Made by a program: the position numbers and the translations under genes. A DNA stretch of 64,000 nt from Gracilibacillus boraciitolerans JCM 21714 (GTDB taxonomy: Bacteria; Bacillota; Bacilli; Bacillales; Amphibacillaceae): contig NZ_BAVS01000006.1 of the NCBI RefSeq assembly GCF_000521485.1, positions 53,585-117,584 on the forward strand. The letters are read 5' to 3'. A model generated the notes under the pieces. The model saw only the letters and a program-made list of their open reading frames with translations, searched no databases and was not told the origin of the DNA. This document shows positions 49,641 to 59,785 of this stretch, piece by piece (position 1 is the stretch's first letter; each line of letters starts with the position of its first letter).

Positions 49641-50272
49641 ATGAACGTACATTCCATTTATCATTTAATGCAAATGCAGCAATGTCATCACTTACGGGTG
49701 GTAATGACTCTACTGCCAACCAAATAGATTTCCAACAGCTGATACAACAATTAATGAATAATTCGTCAACTACTACTATGAACAAAAATAACATTCCAGC
49801 CTCTTACTTTTTAAACAATCCAGAAGTGGTACAATCTGCTTCTTCTATGCTTCATACAAAATCATTAAATAGCAGTCCTTCCATATCCGGTATTACTGAC
49901 AGTATTTCAACGCTTATAGAACAAGCTGCCTCACAGTTTAATATCGACGCAAAATTAATAGATGCAGTTGTTCAGACAGAATCCAATTATAATCAGAATG
50001 CCGTAAGTGATGCTGGCGCTCAGGGTTTAATGCAATTAATGCCTGATACGGCTCGAGGATTAGGAGTGAAAAATGCGTTTGATCCAAAAGAAAATGTATT
50101 TGGCGGTTCCCTGTATTTGAAACAAATGCTCGATCGCTATGATGGAAATAAGACATTAGCACTGGCAGCCTATAACGCAGGCCCTGGTAATGTCGATAAA
50201 TATAATGGTATTCCACCTTTTAAAGAAACACAGTCCTATGTCCAGAAAGTACTAGGAAAATACTTAGCCTAG
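49641..50272 (+). CDS. lytic transglycosylase, SLT domain (N-terminal frameshift in this sequence)
   Basis: Cleaves peptidoglycan glycan strands. The C-terminal Slt70-type domain is complete: [19 protein letters not shown] with the catalytic Glu, then [18 protein letters not shown] and [31 protein letters not shown] precedes the ATG at 49641 ([12 protein letters not shown]), but the rest is in another frame. One A is probably missing near 49671-49680. No signal peptide is visible, and the 100-residue Ser/Thr-rich linker is usual for small Bacillus SLT enzymes. Confidence 0.85.
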
Positions 50273-50287
50273 TATACCCATCCAATT

Positions 50288-50332
50288 AAAAAGCTTTCCG
50301 CTACTTAAAACGGAAAGGCTTTTTAAATTTTT
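50288..50332. terminator. bidirectional terminator between the transglycosylase gene and ysdC
   Basis: AAAAAGCTTTCCG and CGGAAAGGCTTTTT pair around CTACTTAAAA and are flanked by T runs on both sides. Confidence 0.85.
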
Positions 50333-51418
50333 TTATCCAAATGTTATTTTATTTACGGTGTCTTTATCTAGCTTCTTGATAGCTTCCACTAATAATTGAA
50401 CGGTGTTTTCGAAATCATCCAAATGTAAAATAGCTGCATGTGTATGAATATACCGAGTGGCAATCGTAATAGAAAGTGCCGGTACACCATTTGCCGTTAA
50501 GTGAATCGAACCAGAATCGGTCCCACCACCGGCCATTGTAGCATATTGATACGGTAAATTATATTGGTCTGCTGTATCTATTATGAAATCTCTCAAACCT
50601 CTATGAGATACCATTGATGCATCATACAAAATGATCTGTGGGCCTTCGCCAATCTTACTGTCTGCCTCTTTAGCAGAAATACCTGGAGTGTCCCCTGCAA
50701 TTCCAACGTCTACTGTAAAGCCAATATCAGGCTCGATTGTGTTTGCAGATGTTTTTGCGCCACGTAGCCCAACCTCTTCCTGCACAGTTGCCACACCATA
50801 TACTCGATTTGGATGTTTTTCGCCTTTTAATCTGCGAAATACTTCGATTGCAATAGCACATCCAATGCGATTATCCCAAGCTTTAGCCAGGATTAGTTTT
50901 TCATTTTTTAAAGGCGTAAATTCAAAGTATGGCACAATCGAATCGCCCGGTTTGACACCAAATTCGGCAGCTTCTTCCTGACTGGATGCACCAATATCAA
51001 TGAACATATCTTTGATCTCCACTGGTTTTTTACGTGCTTCAGCAGAAACGATATGCGGCGGCTTTGAACCAATAATTCCAGTTATATCGCCTTTTTTAGT
51101 TAAAAGTGTAACACGTTGTGCCAACATTACTTGACTCCACCAGCCCCCCCCAACGGTTTGAAAATAAACAAATCCATTATCATCGATACGGGTAACCATG
51201 AAGCCAACCTCATCCAAGTGTCCAGCTATCATTATCTTTGGTCCATTTTCATCACCTGTTTTTTTCGCAATTAAGCTGCCGAGACGATCGTTATACACAT
51301 TATCTGCATAAGGAGTGATCCATTTTTTCATTACTTCTCTGGCTTCTTTTTCATCTCCTGGTATGGATCGTGCATCTGTTAATTCTTTTAACATCGTAAG
51401 TTGCTGATCGTTTGTCAT
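50333..51418 (-). CDS. ysdC: M42-family metallo-aminopeptidase YsdC
   Basis: Dimetal aminopeptidase or glucanase-like enzyme, 361 aa. Metal ligands lie in [31 protein letters not shown] (catalytic Glu pair), FTVDVG and the final [13 protein letters not shown]8 run at 51144-51151 gives VGGGWWSQ where VGGWWSQ is expected. It follows the dUTPase gene by 20 bases, near ysdB, as in B. subtilis. Confidence 0.93.
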   Translation of the reverse strand: MTNDQQLTMLKELTDARSIPGDEKEAREVMKKWITPYADNVYNDRLGSLIAKKTGDENGPKIMIAGHLDEVGFMVTRIDDNGFVYFQTVGGGWWSQVMLAQRVTLLTKKGDITGIIGSKPPHIVSAEARKKPVEIKDMFIDIGASSQEEAAEFGVKPGDSIVPYFEFTPLKNEKLILAKAWDNRIGCAIAIEVFRRLKGEKHPNRVYGVATVQEEVGLRGAKTSANTIEPDIGFTVDVGIAGDTPGISAKEADSKIGEGPQIILYDASMVSHRGLRDFIIDTADQYNLPYQYATMAGGGTDSGSIHLTANGVPALSITIATRYIHTHAAILHLDDFENTVQLLVEAIKKLDKDTVNKITFG

Positions 51419-51438
51419 CGTACGTTTACCTCCTATTA

Positions 51439-51924
51439 TTAATATCCTTGATTTTGTCTATCGTAATTAATTTTATTTTTGTCAATATACGCTTTTTTTA
51501 TATCCTCAGCTGTAAAGCCTAGCTGCTGACCTAATATTAAATATGTATCAAACAAATGGTAATATGCAGCAATTGTTTGCTTTTCCTTCAAAGTCGTAAT
51601 TGATTGAAAAACCTGATGAAATAACGATGTTACATCTTTGTCATCTTCTAATGTCTTAGGCTCGTAATGTGTAATACCAAAATCCAATCCTAATGATAAA
51701 ATAAAATGAATGCCATCTACATATTCTTCGACAATTACTTCTTTCTCACTAGCTGGCTTTAAGCTCCAAAACTTGAAACAGCGAGTTTCATTTGCTAACT
51801 CTCCCACTTCTACCAGCAAAGCTAACACCTTTTTTTCAAAAACATTTTCGTTTTTTAAATCATGTTGTGCTAAAATATAGTTATCTAACTCTTTCTGCAT
51901 GTCAAACAGTGTCTGCCAATTCAT
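51439..51924 (-). CDS. dimeric all-alpha dUTPase
   Basis: Hydrolyses dUTP to dUMP. 161 aa of the dUTPase-2/MazG-like fold with the metal-binding [20 protein letters not shown] and [14 protein letters not shown] motifs. Upstream of ysdC on the same strand, probably co-transcribed. Confidence 0.88.
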   Translation of the reverse strand: MNWQTLFDMQKELDNYILAQHDLKNENVFEKKVLALLVEVGELANETRCFKFWSLKPASEKEVIVEEYVDGIHFILSLGLDFGITHYEPKTLEDDKDVTSLFHQVFQSITTLKEKQTIAAYYHLFDTYLILGQQLGFTAEDIKKAYIDKNKINYDRQNQGY

Positions 51925-52045
51925 AGTGATCTCCTTCTAATTGTGACATTCATCCATTTATTATAGCATGTTTTTTTTGCTTTTTTGAAACCAAAGCACT
52001 ACCATAATCGTATAGTAGAAAAAGAAGTCTTGGAGTGTGATAGAA

Positions 52046-52432
52046 ATGATTATTTTATTATTCCGTTTTTTGATTGTAATTGCAATGATTGTATTGATAT
52101 ACACTGCTTATAAATATATAGTAAATCCTAAAAGAAAATTAGAAGTAGCACAGGAAAAAAATGAATTTTATTTCTTAGATCATAATGATAATATCAAAAA
52201 GAATTTCTTTATCACTTACAAAGGATTTTTATTTGAAGGGGGGGAAAAATATTTAGGCACAACCGAAGATTCATTTGAGGTGATTAACATTGTGATATAT
52301 ACCAGAAATCCGGAGAAATTAAAAGGATTTGAGCGCAAGGATATATATTTTCTGGAAGAAGAAATACTTATTCGTTATCCTCACGCTGAAGTGGAATGGA
52401 AGTATCCGATTAATAAGCTGCATTTGCAATAA
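52046..52432 (+). CDS. ysdB: YsdB membrane protein
   Basis: 128 aa, one N-terminal membrane segment (IILLFRFLIVIAMIVLIYTAY), then a cytoplasmic beta-rich domain (FYFLDHNDNIKKNF, KYLGTTEDSFEVI). In B. subtilis ysdB is in the sigma-W regulon. The ATG at 52046 is preferred because GGAGTGTG precedes it; a GTG at 52037 is possible. A G7 run at 52238-52244 gives FEGGEKY instead of FEGEKY. Confidence 0.85.
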   Translation: MIILLFRFLIVIAMIVLIYTAYKYIVNPKRKLEVAQEKNEFYFLDHNDNIKKNFFITYKGFLFEGGEKYLGTTEDSFEVINIVIYTRNPEKLKGFERKDIYFLEEEILIRYPHAEVEWKYPINKLHLQ

Positions 52433-52435
52433 TTT

Positions 52436-53014
52436 TTATGCTGGCTTTTGTGAGAAGAAAGTTCGCCATTTAATACTAGCATTCTTTTTCCTTACAAAAT
52501 AGGCTAGTAATAAAATTAAAAGTACTAGTGGAATGGCATAATAGATGGATATTTCATGAAATGTTCTTCCGAGTGTAGTATAAAATATAGCGACAGGTAT
52601 TATAGTTAGTAATGTGGTTCGTAAGTAGGAATGGAAGCTTACGGATTTTTTATATATACAAAACGACAGTAAATGAAAATGAATAAAAGGTAACATTCTT
52701 AACAACGCTAATTGACACGTATTAAGGGAAAATTGTTTTCCAAGTAATTTTTCCTCCAATCGTTTAAAGCGTTTTTCAAGAGCAGGTAACATTTGAACGA
52801 TAAGATAAAAGATACTACTAGAAATCATTAATCCTAGAATGGAATATACCGTACCTGCTAATAAACCAAATATGATCCCACCAGTAATGCAAAGTAATAA
52901 CACAGGAACAAATAGCAAAGGTCTCAGAATATGCGCCATAATAAATACAACCGGAGCTGCAAGTGCATAACTTTCCATTACCTTTAGTTGACTAATCATC
53001 TCGATAGGCATCAT
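52436..53014 (-). CDS. TVP38/TMEM64-family membrane protein
   Basis: 192-aa DedA-like membrane protein with five or six segments. The family core FVPVLLLCITGGIIFGLLAGTVYSILG near residues 35-60 is clear, as is the later LRMLPFIHFHLLSF block. GGAGAAGGAG precedes the start. It ends three bases from convergent ysdB and lies before the ysdA remnant, so it entered between ysdB and ysdA before or apart from the element. Confidence 0.85.
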   Translation of the reverse strand: MMPIEMISQLKVMESYALAAPVVFIMAHILRPLLFVPVLLLCITGGIIFGLLAGTVYSILGLMISSSIFYLIVQMLPALEKRFKRLEEKLLGKQFSLNTCQLALLRMLPFIHFHLLSFCIYKKSVSFHSYLRTTLLTIIPVAIFYTTLGRTFHEISIYYAIPLVLLILLLAYFVRKKNASIKWRTFFSQKPA

Positions 53015-53075
53015 TTTATCAGCTCCTTCTCCTTATATAATATGACATGAGACGAGCTGTTATGACACGGAGTAT

Positions 53076-53180
53076 CTAAATGAAAAATATAACAAGCAAT
53101 GCTGCGTCCAAGAGTGTTATAAGTGGTAAAAGTATAATAAAGGATATATGTTTGGTTTTATGTCTGAATACGTACATACC
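53076..53180 (-). pseudogene. ysdA: 3' half of ysdA (DUF1294), cut off by the element
   Basis: 35 codons read GMYVFRHKTKHISFI ... LLVIFFI and a stop. GMxxFRHKTKH is the C-terminal half of DUF1294 proteins. Joined to the end of the 5' half at the right of the element it gives GGAFGATIGMYVFRHKTK, a normal DUF1294 protein. There is no start codon, so the fragment should not be expressed alone. Confidence 0.88.
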
Positions 53181-53183
53181 AAC

Positions 53184-53201
53184 CTTATGATAAGTGAGAT
53201 T
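53184..53201 (+). repeat. left terminal 18-bp inverted repeat of the element
   Basis: CTTATGATAAGTGAGATT is the exact reverse complement of 63733-63750 and abuts the ysdA 3' remnant. It is probably the recombinase-binding arm or core site. The bases 53202-53376 hold no gene. Confidence 0.8.
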
Positions 53202-53376
53202 GTTGTACAATTGGATTAAACCCTTGATATATTAACGTTTCTTAATCAAATTTTTATTTTTAAGAATTGGACAAAAATACACAAAAAAATTTTAAATTTA
53301 ATGTTCTCAAAAGAGTGATATGACTTCGCATAGGTTAAAATCTTTGGACAGTTTTAAAGGATTTTTATACACTTAT

Positions 53377-54030
53377 TCACCAATTAATTGCCTTTTTTAT
53401 ATCTAAATTAAAGACATCGAGGAACAGTTCAAACAAATATCTGCTTCGGTCTTCTCCACCACAAAATTCAGGAGATAAGGCTACCGTTACCATGTCCCAT
53501 TCCCACATATATTTCTTCATGTACTCTAACTCTCTTCTTATTAAGGGTTCAGGCAATAAAACTGAATTACAATCCCAATCCTCATAATTAAAGTTAAAGA
53601 AATCTAAATCAAGGTCTAAAATAACGCTTTGCTCGTCTGTATCATTGAACCACTTTTTTCTATATAAATGCTCATAATGATTTAGCGTATAAGCTCTTTC
53701 AACTCTTGCCTGTTCTTCTATGTCTACCCTGTCATTACTCACCATAAGGACATTTCCTATAGTTCCATTCTTTTGTGCAGGGATAATGAACTCTGCTATA
53801 CCTAAATTTCTTCCAAAACTTATTGCCTCGTTCTCCGTAGTTATTTTTTTAATTTCACAGAACGGTTCAAGATAATCTAAGTGGGCATCAATATGTACAA
53901 CTGTAGCACTTGGTTTTATATAGTTTCGGATTCTTCCTATTTCCCATGCTGAAAATGCCCAATTATGGTCTCTCGAAATAAATATTTTTTCATCAGGAAA
54001 ACAAACCCTATATTCACTGTGAAACTCCAA
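53377..54030 (-). CDS. UPF0489-family protein (arginase/deacetylase-like fold)
   Basis: 217 aa. Metal-site motifs resemble arginase-fold enzymes: VHIDAHLDYL near residue 48 and LDLDLDFFNF near 142, then ALSPEFCGG near 186. Substrate unknown. It is the last gene of the element on the left, with a 63-base gap to the next gene. Homologues occur widely, so it is cargo and not part of transposition. Confidence 0.75.
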   Translation of the reverse strand: MEFHSEYRVCFPDEKIFISRDHNWAFSAWEIGRIRNYIKPSATVVHIDAHLDYLEPFCEIKKITTENEAISFGRNLGIAEFIIPAQKNGTIGNVLMVSNDRVDIEEQARVERAYTLNHYEHLYRKKWFNDTDEQSVILDLDLDFFNFNYEDWDCNSVLLPEPLIRRELEYMKKYMWEWDMVTVALSPEFCGGEDRSRYLFELFLDVFNLDIKKAINW

Positions 54031-54093
54031 AATATCACCTCATATTAAATATGTTATATTTATAAAAATTTGAATGGAATAAATGTTTTTCAA

Positions 54094-54384
54094 CTAATTT
54101 AAACGGAAATTTTCTATCATTTCATTTAATTCTTCATGATATTCATTCAACATTAATTCCAAAGATGGTAACACAAGATATTTTTCAAGCCATGCTACAT
54201 AAAGAAGTGCAACCTTATAAGCAACTTCAAAATTTGGAACAGGTTCATTGAATATAATTTCTCTATGAGCTGAAAATTTATCTCTGAAATCTTTTACTTC
54301 ATGCCAGTAGTTTTGATAGTCTTCCAACGTCAATTTTAAAGCTGTCAAAAGGTAATCAATAAAAGGGTACGTATTCATATTCAT
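54094..54384 (-). CDS. small helical protein with a HEPN-like RxxxxxH motif
   Basis: 96 aa, all helical, with VKDFRDKFSAHREI near residues 30-43, an Arg-x5-His arrangement seen in HEPN nuclease-type domains. AAGGTGG lies nine bases before the ATG, so the protein is complete. The family cannot be named with certainty and non-nuclease helical domains share this motif. Confidence 0.5.
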   Translation of the reverse strand: MNMNTYPFIDYLLTALKLTLEDYQNYWHEVKDFRDKFSAHREIIFNEPVPNFEVAYKVALLYVAWLEKYLVLPSLELMLNEYHEELNEMIENFRLN

Positions 54385-54499
54385 CCTTTAAATCCACCTT
54401 TTTATAATGAGTGTCATTATTGTAACCACCGAATACCATACACCAATAATTTACAGATTTCAGAAGATGTGCATCAATTGGATATTTCCAAAATATAGG

Positions 54500-54619
54500 T
54501 TATTTAGGTAGATACTGTTTATTACGAATTAACTCTTTGTATGTTGTATAGTGTATTAAAAAATCACGAACAATAGGAACTTGCCGACCTAATATTTCGT
54601 CTGTTGTATGGCTACTCAT
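54500..54619 (-). CDS. 39-aa unknown protein
   Basis: Starts at 54619 after a strong GGAGAGGG site. It reads SSHTTDEILGRQVPIVRDFL and ends RNKQYLPK. It lies between a hairpin (54660-54710) and the HEPN-like gene. No homology is recognised. Confidence 0.4.
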   Translation of the reverse strand: MSSHTTDEILGRQVPIVRDFLIHYTTYKELIRNKQYLPK

Positions 54620-54659
54620 TATTCCCTCTCCTCTTTTAAAATCTTCTTCAAGCGTTGAG

Positions 54660-54710
54660 TTTAAAAAGAAAACCACCCAAAAGCTCCGCAAAGGCAAAAA
54701 GGGTGGTCAT
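54660..54710 (-). terminator. hairpin, terminator-like, inside the element
   Basis: ACCACCC and GGGTGGT pair around a 24-base loop that itself has GCCTTTGCGGAGC pairing, followed by TTTTCTTTTT. It may end the transposition-gene transcript before the left cargo. Confidence 0.65.
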
Positions 54711-54883
54711 TCTCGTAAAAAATAATTCAGTTTTGTGAACAAAACCCTTAAGGCTTTGTTACATAGAGGTCATCAATATGTTCAGTATTTATGTCCCTCT
54801 TATAAAATACTTTAAAAACAATCGGATTCCAAATCAAAAGTAAAAAACCTTAAAAGCCCTTTTTTGCAAGAAGTCGTAAAGCC

Positions 54884-54979
54884 TTACGATTCTTTTTTTT
54901 GCTCTTCAAGTGCCTCTTTCATAGGCACAGACATTGGTATTCTGGTTGGGTTAGTCGCTTTCTTACATTTTAGCGTCAT
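54884..54979 (-). CDS. 31-aa unknown protein, low confidence
   Basis: ATG at 54979 preceded by AAGGCGG at six bases; reads TLKCKKATNPTRIPMSVPMK and ends EEQKKES. It begins 24 bases past the transglutaminase-like gene. Could be noise. Bases 54711-54883 show a CGTAAGGCTTTACG palindrome and no other gene. Confidence 0.3.
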   Translation of the reverse strand: MTLKCKKATNPTRIPMSVPMKEALEEQKKES

Positions 54980-55002
54980 AACGAACCGCCTTCGCTAACT
55001 TT

Positions 55003-55622
55003 TCATTTCGTTTTTAACACTCTAAAATGACTATCGTACTTCTTGCGAAGCCTTGATAAATTGGTATAGCCAATAATACCGATTCCTGCTTTTAGAATTT
55101 CATCCCACAAATAATTCTTTGGATACCCGTAATTTTTAATATCATCAAGATAAGCAGTTACACTCTTATCTAAAAGTTGTTTAGCATCTTTGTCCAAACT
55201 CTCTTTATCATTGGACACCCTATACTCCATAGATTCTTCATCGAGTGTTAATTTTACACCATTATAAACTGGTGGGTGTACATTGCCATCCAATGTGTGC
55301 ATAATCCCTGGGTCAAATACTTCTCCATTTATTTCGACCAAGAATGACTAAATTGTGTATTAGCTTCATAGTCCTCAACTTCTCCTATCACCAATTTATT
55401 TTCAATTCCTTGCTCTGACAATAAAATATGTAACATTGCGGAAATCAGATGGCAACCTCCTGATGCTTCTTCAGTTTTTGCTAAATAGTTTAAAGTAGAC
55501 GCATATGCCTTTTGAATTCCTATTTCTTGTTGATGATTAAGTTCAAATTTTTTCATGTTTTTAATACATTCATCGGAAAGAAATTGTAGAAATTCTAATT
55601 TACTATTAAAATGTGGAATCAT
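55003..55622 (-). CDS. transglutaminase-like (papain-fold) protein (frameshift in this sequence)
   Basis: Two frames join at 55338-55341 if GG is read as GGG. The first ends EDYEANTQFSHSW and the second continues VEINGEVFDPGIM. Together they give Cys in EASGGCHLISAMLHIL, His in FSHSWVEI and Asp in EVFDP, the Cys-His-Asp order of transglutaminase-like enzymes. About 205 aa. Substrate unknown; possibly peptide modification or defence. A C7 run at 55631-55637 is in its ribosome binding site. Confidence 0.6.
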
Positions 55623-55647
55623 CTTTTTATCCCCCCCTTTTTGATAT

Positions 55648-55903
55648 TTATTTAACTGTTGTTGTATCCTTATCTTTCTCAGTTTCTTTCAATATTTCTC
55701 CCAACACTATTCTGCTTTCTATGGGTAAGTTTTTTACCATTGTTTCTAAGCTGAGATTTTGCATTAATAATAAAAGGGTATTGATTCGTTCCGTTTCATT
55801 GAAAAACAGATTGTTTTGATACATTTCAATCTTTTCGGGGGATAAATTTCTCAAAATACTTATAAGCTATCTCTTGTGGTTTTCTACGAGGGGTAAGTTC
55901 CAT
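55648..55903 (-). CDS. 84-aa helical unknown protein (frameshift in this sequence)
   Basis: ATG at 55903 after AGGGAGC reads ELTPRRKPQEIAYKYFEKFI. If the G5 at 55837-55841 is read as four, it continues PEKIEMYQNNLFFNETERIN and ends KDKDTTTVK. All-helical, with no known family. It is 26 bases upstream of the transglutaminase-like gene and may be its partner. Confidence 0.5.
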
Positions 55904-56032
55904 TTGAAAAGCTCCCTAACTTTGACTCTTTTGTTTTTCTCTAATCTCTCTTAATGCTTTATAAAATGTTTTCGTTTCCTTTTCTAAAAATTTTAAAATG
56001 ATGATTCTACTCACTATGTTTTGTAATGATTT

Positions 56033-56299
56033 TTAAAATACAATAATATAAAAAACAATAATGACATATACAAGGGCTACCGCAGGGAATCCGTATTTAA
56101 ATTGACTTACCTTCGTCTTATGCTTAAATAGTTTCATCCCTATACTCGTTCCGACTGCTCCACCTATTAAAGCTATCTTCCATAGTGTAGCTTCTGGAAT
56201 ACGATATTGTCCTCTTTTTGCTTTTTCTTTATCCATATACATGACTACAAAACCAATGATATTTATTACCAATAAATATACCCATACTAATTTCATCAT
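56033..56299 (-). CDS. DUF1294 family membrane protein carried by the element
   Basis: 88-aa full-length DUF1294 protein (YsdA family): a first membrane segment YLLVINIIGFVVMYMDKEKAK, the motif RIPEATLWKIALIGGAVG and GMKLFKHKTKVSQFKYG, and a last membrane segment. GAAGGAAATTC precedes the ATGATG start. The element disrupts the host DUF1294 gene, so this copy could replace it. Its DNA at the equivalent insertion point differs from the target, which would protect it from self-insertion. A C5 run lies in the ribosome binding site. Confidence 0.88.
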   Translation of the reverse strand: MMKLVWVYLLVINIIGFVVMYMDKEKAKRGQYRIPEATLWKIALIGGAVGTSIGMKLFKHKTKVSQFKYGFPAVALVYVIIVFYIIVF

Positions 56300-56429
56300 G
56301 AATTTCCTTCCCCCTTTCTTTATCATTTCTTTTATCACTATAATAGCCATCCTCATGTACTTTTTCATATGCAGTAACAAAATAACTTTTAATTGATTAT
56401 GAAAGTTAAGGAAGTAAATGCCAGAACTA

Positions 56430-57259
56430 TTAATATACATGCGTTCTCATATAATCATCAAAACGCTTTAGTATATTAGCTGTTACAAGTAAAACTAAGT
56501 GTAACCTAAAAGTTGAATCATCAATATCGGATAAACCAGGGTGAGACCCTTCAGGATGAAGCCTTTTCCAAAAACCATTAATAAATCCTGTACTATTAGC
56601 TGTATCCCACTCATTTAAAGAAATATCGAAAATTGGGGGGGATTCGTTTTCGATAATTCTGCTTTTTTTAGATGGTCTTTTTTTATACTTTTCATATGTT
56701 GTTCGCCATAAATCTTTTCAGCCATTTCATGAAACAAGCTCTCTGCATATGTTCTTAGTTGTGAATTAGCCGATGCCCATTTCCCATTTTCATGGTTATT
56801 CATTGCTTGTCGTAGATGTCCTAAAGGTGTAGAAAATTTATATTTATCAATCAAAATAAAAATTTCATCTTTAGATGACGGTATATTAACAGTGGTCGGC
56901 ACATGATATTTTAACTCACCATCTATTATTGCTAACCCATCTTGTTGTAGAAGTTTATATATTAAAGGATGCTTATCTTCAAATTCTTTAATTTCTGTCT
57001 CATAAATTTGACTTTCCTGTAAGTAAAAGACTTCTTTGTCTATCAGTTCTTTTATTAACTCAAATGCTATATCTGAAATTTCTGGATTATCGTTGTTTTT
57101 AAGAAAGTAAGAAACTATATTATTAACTTTCTCTCGTTTACTATTGCCTACTGCAATATCTTGCAGATTAAATTTTAATGCGTATGTGGTAATCACTGTA
57201 TGAGTTTTAGGTTCAAGAAAGGTGATTAGAATTTCAGTTAATAATCTACTTGAAAACAT
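56430..57259 (-). CDS. unknown protein, possibly abortive-infection related (frameshift in this sequence)
   Basis: The first frame (57259 to 56615) has a helical N-terminal half (ILITFLEPKTHTVITTYAL) and LGHLRQAMNNHENGKWASA. At a G7 run (56635-56641) the frame should change, and the continuation reads IFDISLNEWDTANSTGFING, FWKRLHPEGSHPGLSDIDDS and TFRLHLVLLVTANILKRF. The HPGLSD/FRLHLV end is seen in proteins of defence-like contexts, but I cannot name a family. About 275 aa; 88 bases after the TnpC-like gene. Confidence 0.5.
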
Positions 57260-57347
57260 ATTATTCCCTCCAAGGAAAAAAACTTTTAATGTAAATTATA
57301 ATATACTTACAAGTTTAATATACAAAAAAATCCATGTTTGTTCGGAT

Positions 57348-57935
57348 TTATATACGAAAACGACCACCTGTTAGGTTATTATCAAGTGGTAGAACTTTTT
57401 TTGAGTTTGCTTCATTTACTGCCTTACGTAACTTACTGTTCTCAACCTCCAATTTCTGAATATCCTTTTGTCTATCTTCTAATTGACGGATAAGACGTTT
57501 ATTTTCTTTTTCCAAATTTTCTATGTATAATTTCATTTCACATGTGTCCACTACTTGTTGTCTTAACCCATCAATATACATATCAAGCTCTCTTTTGTCA
57601 ATTCTGAGTCGTTCGTTCTTATTTATTTTTAAAAGGTCTTTCTTTTCAATTTCGCTTATTCGTTTTTCTATATATAGCTTTAATGTATTGAAATTCAGAT
57701 TTACTTGACTTCTTGGTACATTTGCCCCCGATGAAACAAATGATATGGACAGTTTACTAAATTGCTTTATTTCCTCGGTCAATTTTTTTTGATGCATACA
57801 GAACTTTTGAAGATACTCCTCTATCTGAACTAACTGCTCCTGAACTTTCAAACTACTAATTTCACTTATTTCACCAATCCCATATCTAATGGTATTTTCA
57901 TTTACATAACTTTTAATGTCAATGCCGTTACCCAT
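57348..57935 (-). CDS. TnpC-like coiled-coil protein (DUF6262-like)
   Basis: 195 aa. A short DNA-binding-like segment (SISFVSSGANVPRSQVNLNF) is followed by a long coiled coil (ELDMYIDGLRQQVVD, LEKENKRLIRQLEDRQKDIQKL). This arrangement is that of TnpC, the accessory orientation protein of Tn554. The start overlaps the third recombinase by 34 bases. Confidence 0.6.
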   Translation of the reverse strand: MGNGIDIKSYVNENTIRYGIGEISEISSLKVQEQLVQIEEYLQKFCMHQKKLTEEIKQFSKLSISFVSSGANVPRSQVNLNFNTLKLYIEKRISEIEKKDLLKINKNERLRIDKRELDMYIDGLRQQVVDTCEMKLYIENLEKENKRLIRQLEDRQKDIQKLEVENSKLRKAVNEANSKKVLPLDNNLTGGRFRI

Positions 57936-59785
57936 TTTTCTATCTCCTTGTTCACTTCATCAATATTGGAAACAATGCCTTCTAATTGCGGATAAGAAGA
58001 AAAGATGAATTCTTTTCCTTTCTCATTCAAAATAGAAAGGACTAATTCGTATTCTGGCAAAACTCTGTTTTCGTAAAATTTTATTAAAGCAAAATACTCA
58101 TTCTCGTAATCCCTTTGATATTTTGAATCCTGTTGAACTAATCCTTTGTTATGCTGAACGATTTTTGCTTTGTCAATAAACCGTTTATAAGTGAAGTCAA
58201 AGGATTCAATATTGGGTACTTTCGGGCTTAGAAAATACCATTTTTCAAATGTCGCAAGACGGTATTGACGCTCACATAATATTCCTAAATGTTTGGTACA
58301 AACCCCAACAATATTTTCCCGTAAGGGATTATGTTTTAGAGTATTAATAATTTCATCAATGTCTGTAAAAATGTTGAATTTTTTCTTTTTGAGAAATTTA
58401 TTAATCTCTTCATATGCTTTTAGTAGTTCTGGCTCAGATAGTTCATTTTTTATTGAATTAATTTGCTTATTAGGCTCTAACTCTAACGAGTTTCCATCAG
58501 TCGATGCCCGTTTAAATATTGTTTCCCTAATAATATCATCATCTGAAATAGTGCTTTGTCATTTCTTCATCAAGATGATTCATATGCTCTCTTATCCATT
58601 GTAGGTTCACTTTGTTTTTTAGAATATTTGCTACAGCTACTCTAAATTGATGTGGGTTCAAAGTGATAATAGTTTCTCCTTTTATTGGAGTTTTAGGTGT
58701 ATTTAATCCAATTGATGTCATTAAAAAACTGCCTACTTTTGTTTCATGAACTTGAGCTTTTTCATAATCTGATAGGCTACTAAATAATTCATTTTGATGT
58801 CTGTAAAAAAATCCATCAAAAAGATAATCGAAACTTGATTTACTATACCTTTTACCAAACTTATTTAAAAACAAAAAAGTTGTATTCCCTATTTTCCTTC
58901 TCTCCTGTGAAAGCTCTTCGAGCTTCTGATAAGCTATTACTGTTTCAGGAAAAGCAATGCTCTTAGTCCATCTACCATCCTTTGTAGACGTTGTTTTATA
59001 AGTAAAGAATTCGAGTATATAGGCTTTTTCTTTTTTGTTTAATATGGTAATATCCCTCAACTTATCTGCTTCTAATCGCTGAAGTTCACCCTTTCTCATG
59101 CCTGTGTGGGATAAAATCACAATTAGACAAGCTATCATTCGGTCTTGTAGTCTAAGGCTTTCATCCTCTATATCACTTAAAGCACACCTAATTACTTGAT
59201 TAAAAATCCTCTTGGGTATATTAGGGATTTTATTAGCCTCTGCTTCGGCTTTCCTTTCTGCATATGACACACTGAGTATCTTTTGATACTCTGATAAGTC
59301 TATGTCGTAACCAGCAATATGTACTTCATGTAAAAATCTTTCTACTTTTTTTAGTACACTGAATAGATAGTTTTTAGTTATATCATTTCTTTTGATTTTT
59401 TCTACATATTCTTTAATAATCTCAGGTGTTATATATCTTAAGTCAAACATGTATTTTTCATTTTGCAAATACAAAACAAATCTTTTTATATATTGATATG
59501 TTTGATAAACTGTCTTGTTTCTTTTTCTTTTACGTTGATTAAATAAATCACGTAGTATAATTTTTTTTAATAACACTCGAAATATTTTTGACTGAATCGT
59601 TGAGAAATCAAGTATAGGTACGTCAGGGTGTAATTTATCGGCTATGTCCCATCTATTATCGGAAAACCTAATATTTGAAGTAATCAGAAGGAAGGTTCAT
59701 CAATAAAATCTCCTTGAAGATAATTCTGTTCTCCTGACAACGTACTTGCATTATTTATGTTCCATTCTATTTGTTCAATTATCAT
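57902..59785 (-). CDS. tyrosine recombinase 3 of the element (two frameshifts in this sequence)
   Basis: Site-specific integrase of about 625 aa. The start at 59785 (IIEQIEWNINNAS) overlaps the previous stop. One base is missing near 59685, after which the frame gives FSDNRWDIADKLHP and the integrase core-binding domain. The catalytic part shows Arg in SHTGMRKGELQRL, HQFR in LNPHQFRVAVAN, and the Tyr nucleophile in MTKHY. A further frame change near 58546-58548 leads to a 200-residue C-terminal tail (TKHLGILCERQYRLATF) typical of larger Tn554-type recombinases. Confidence 0.8.
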
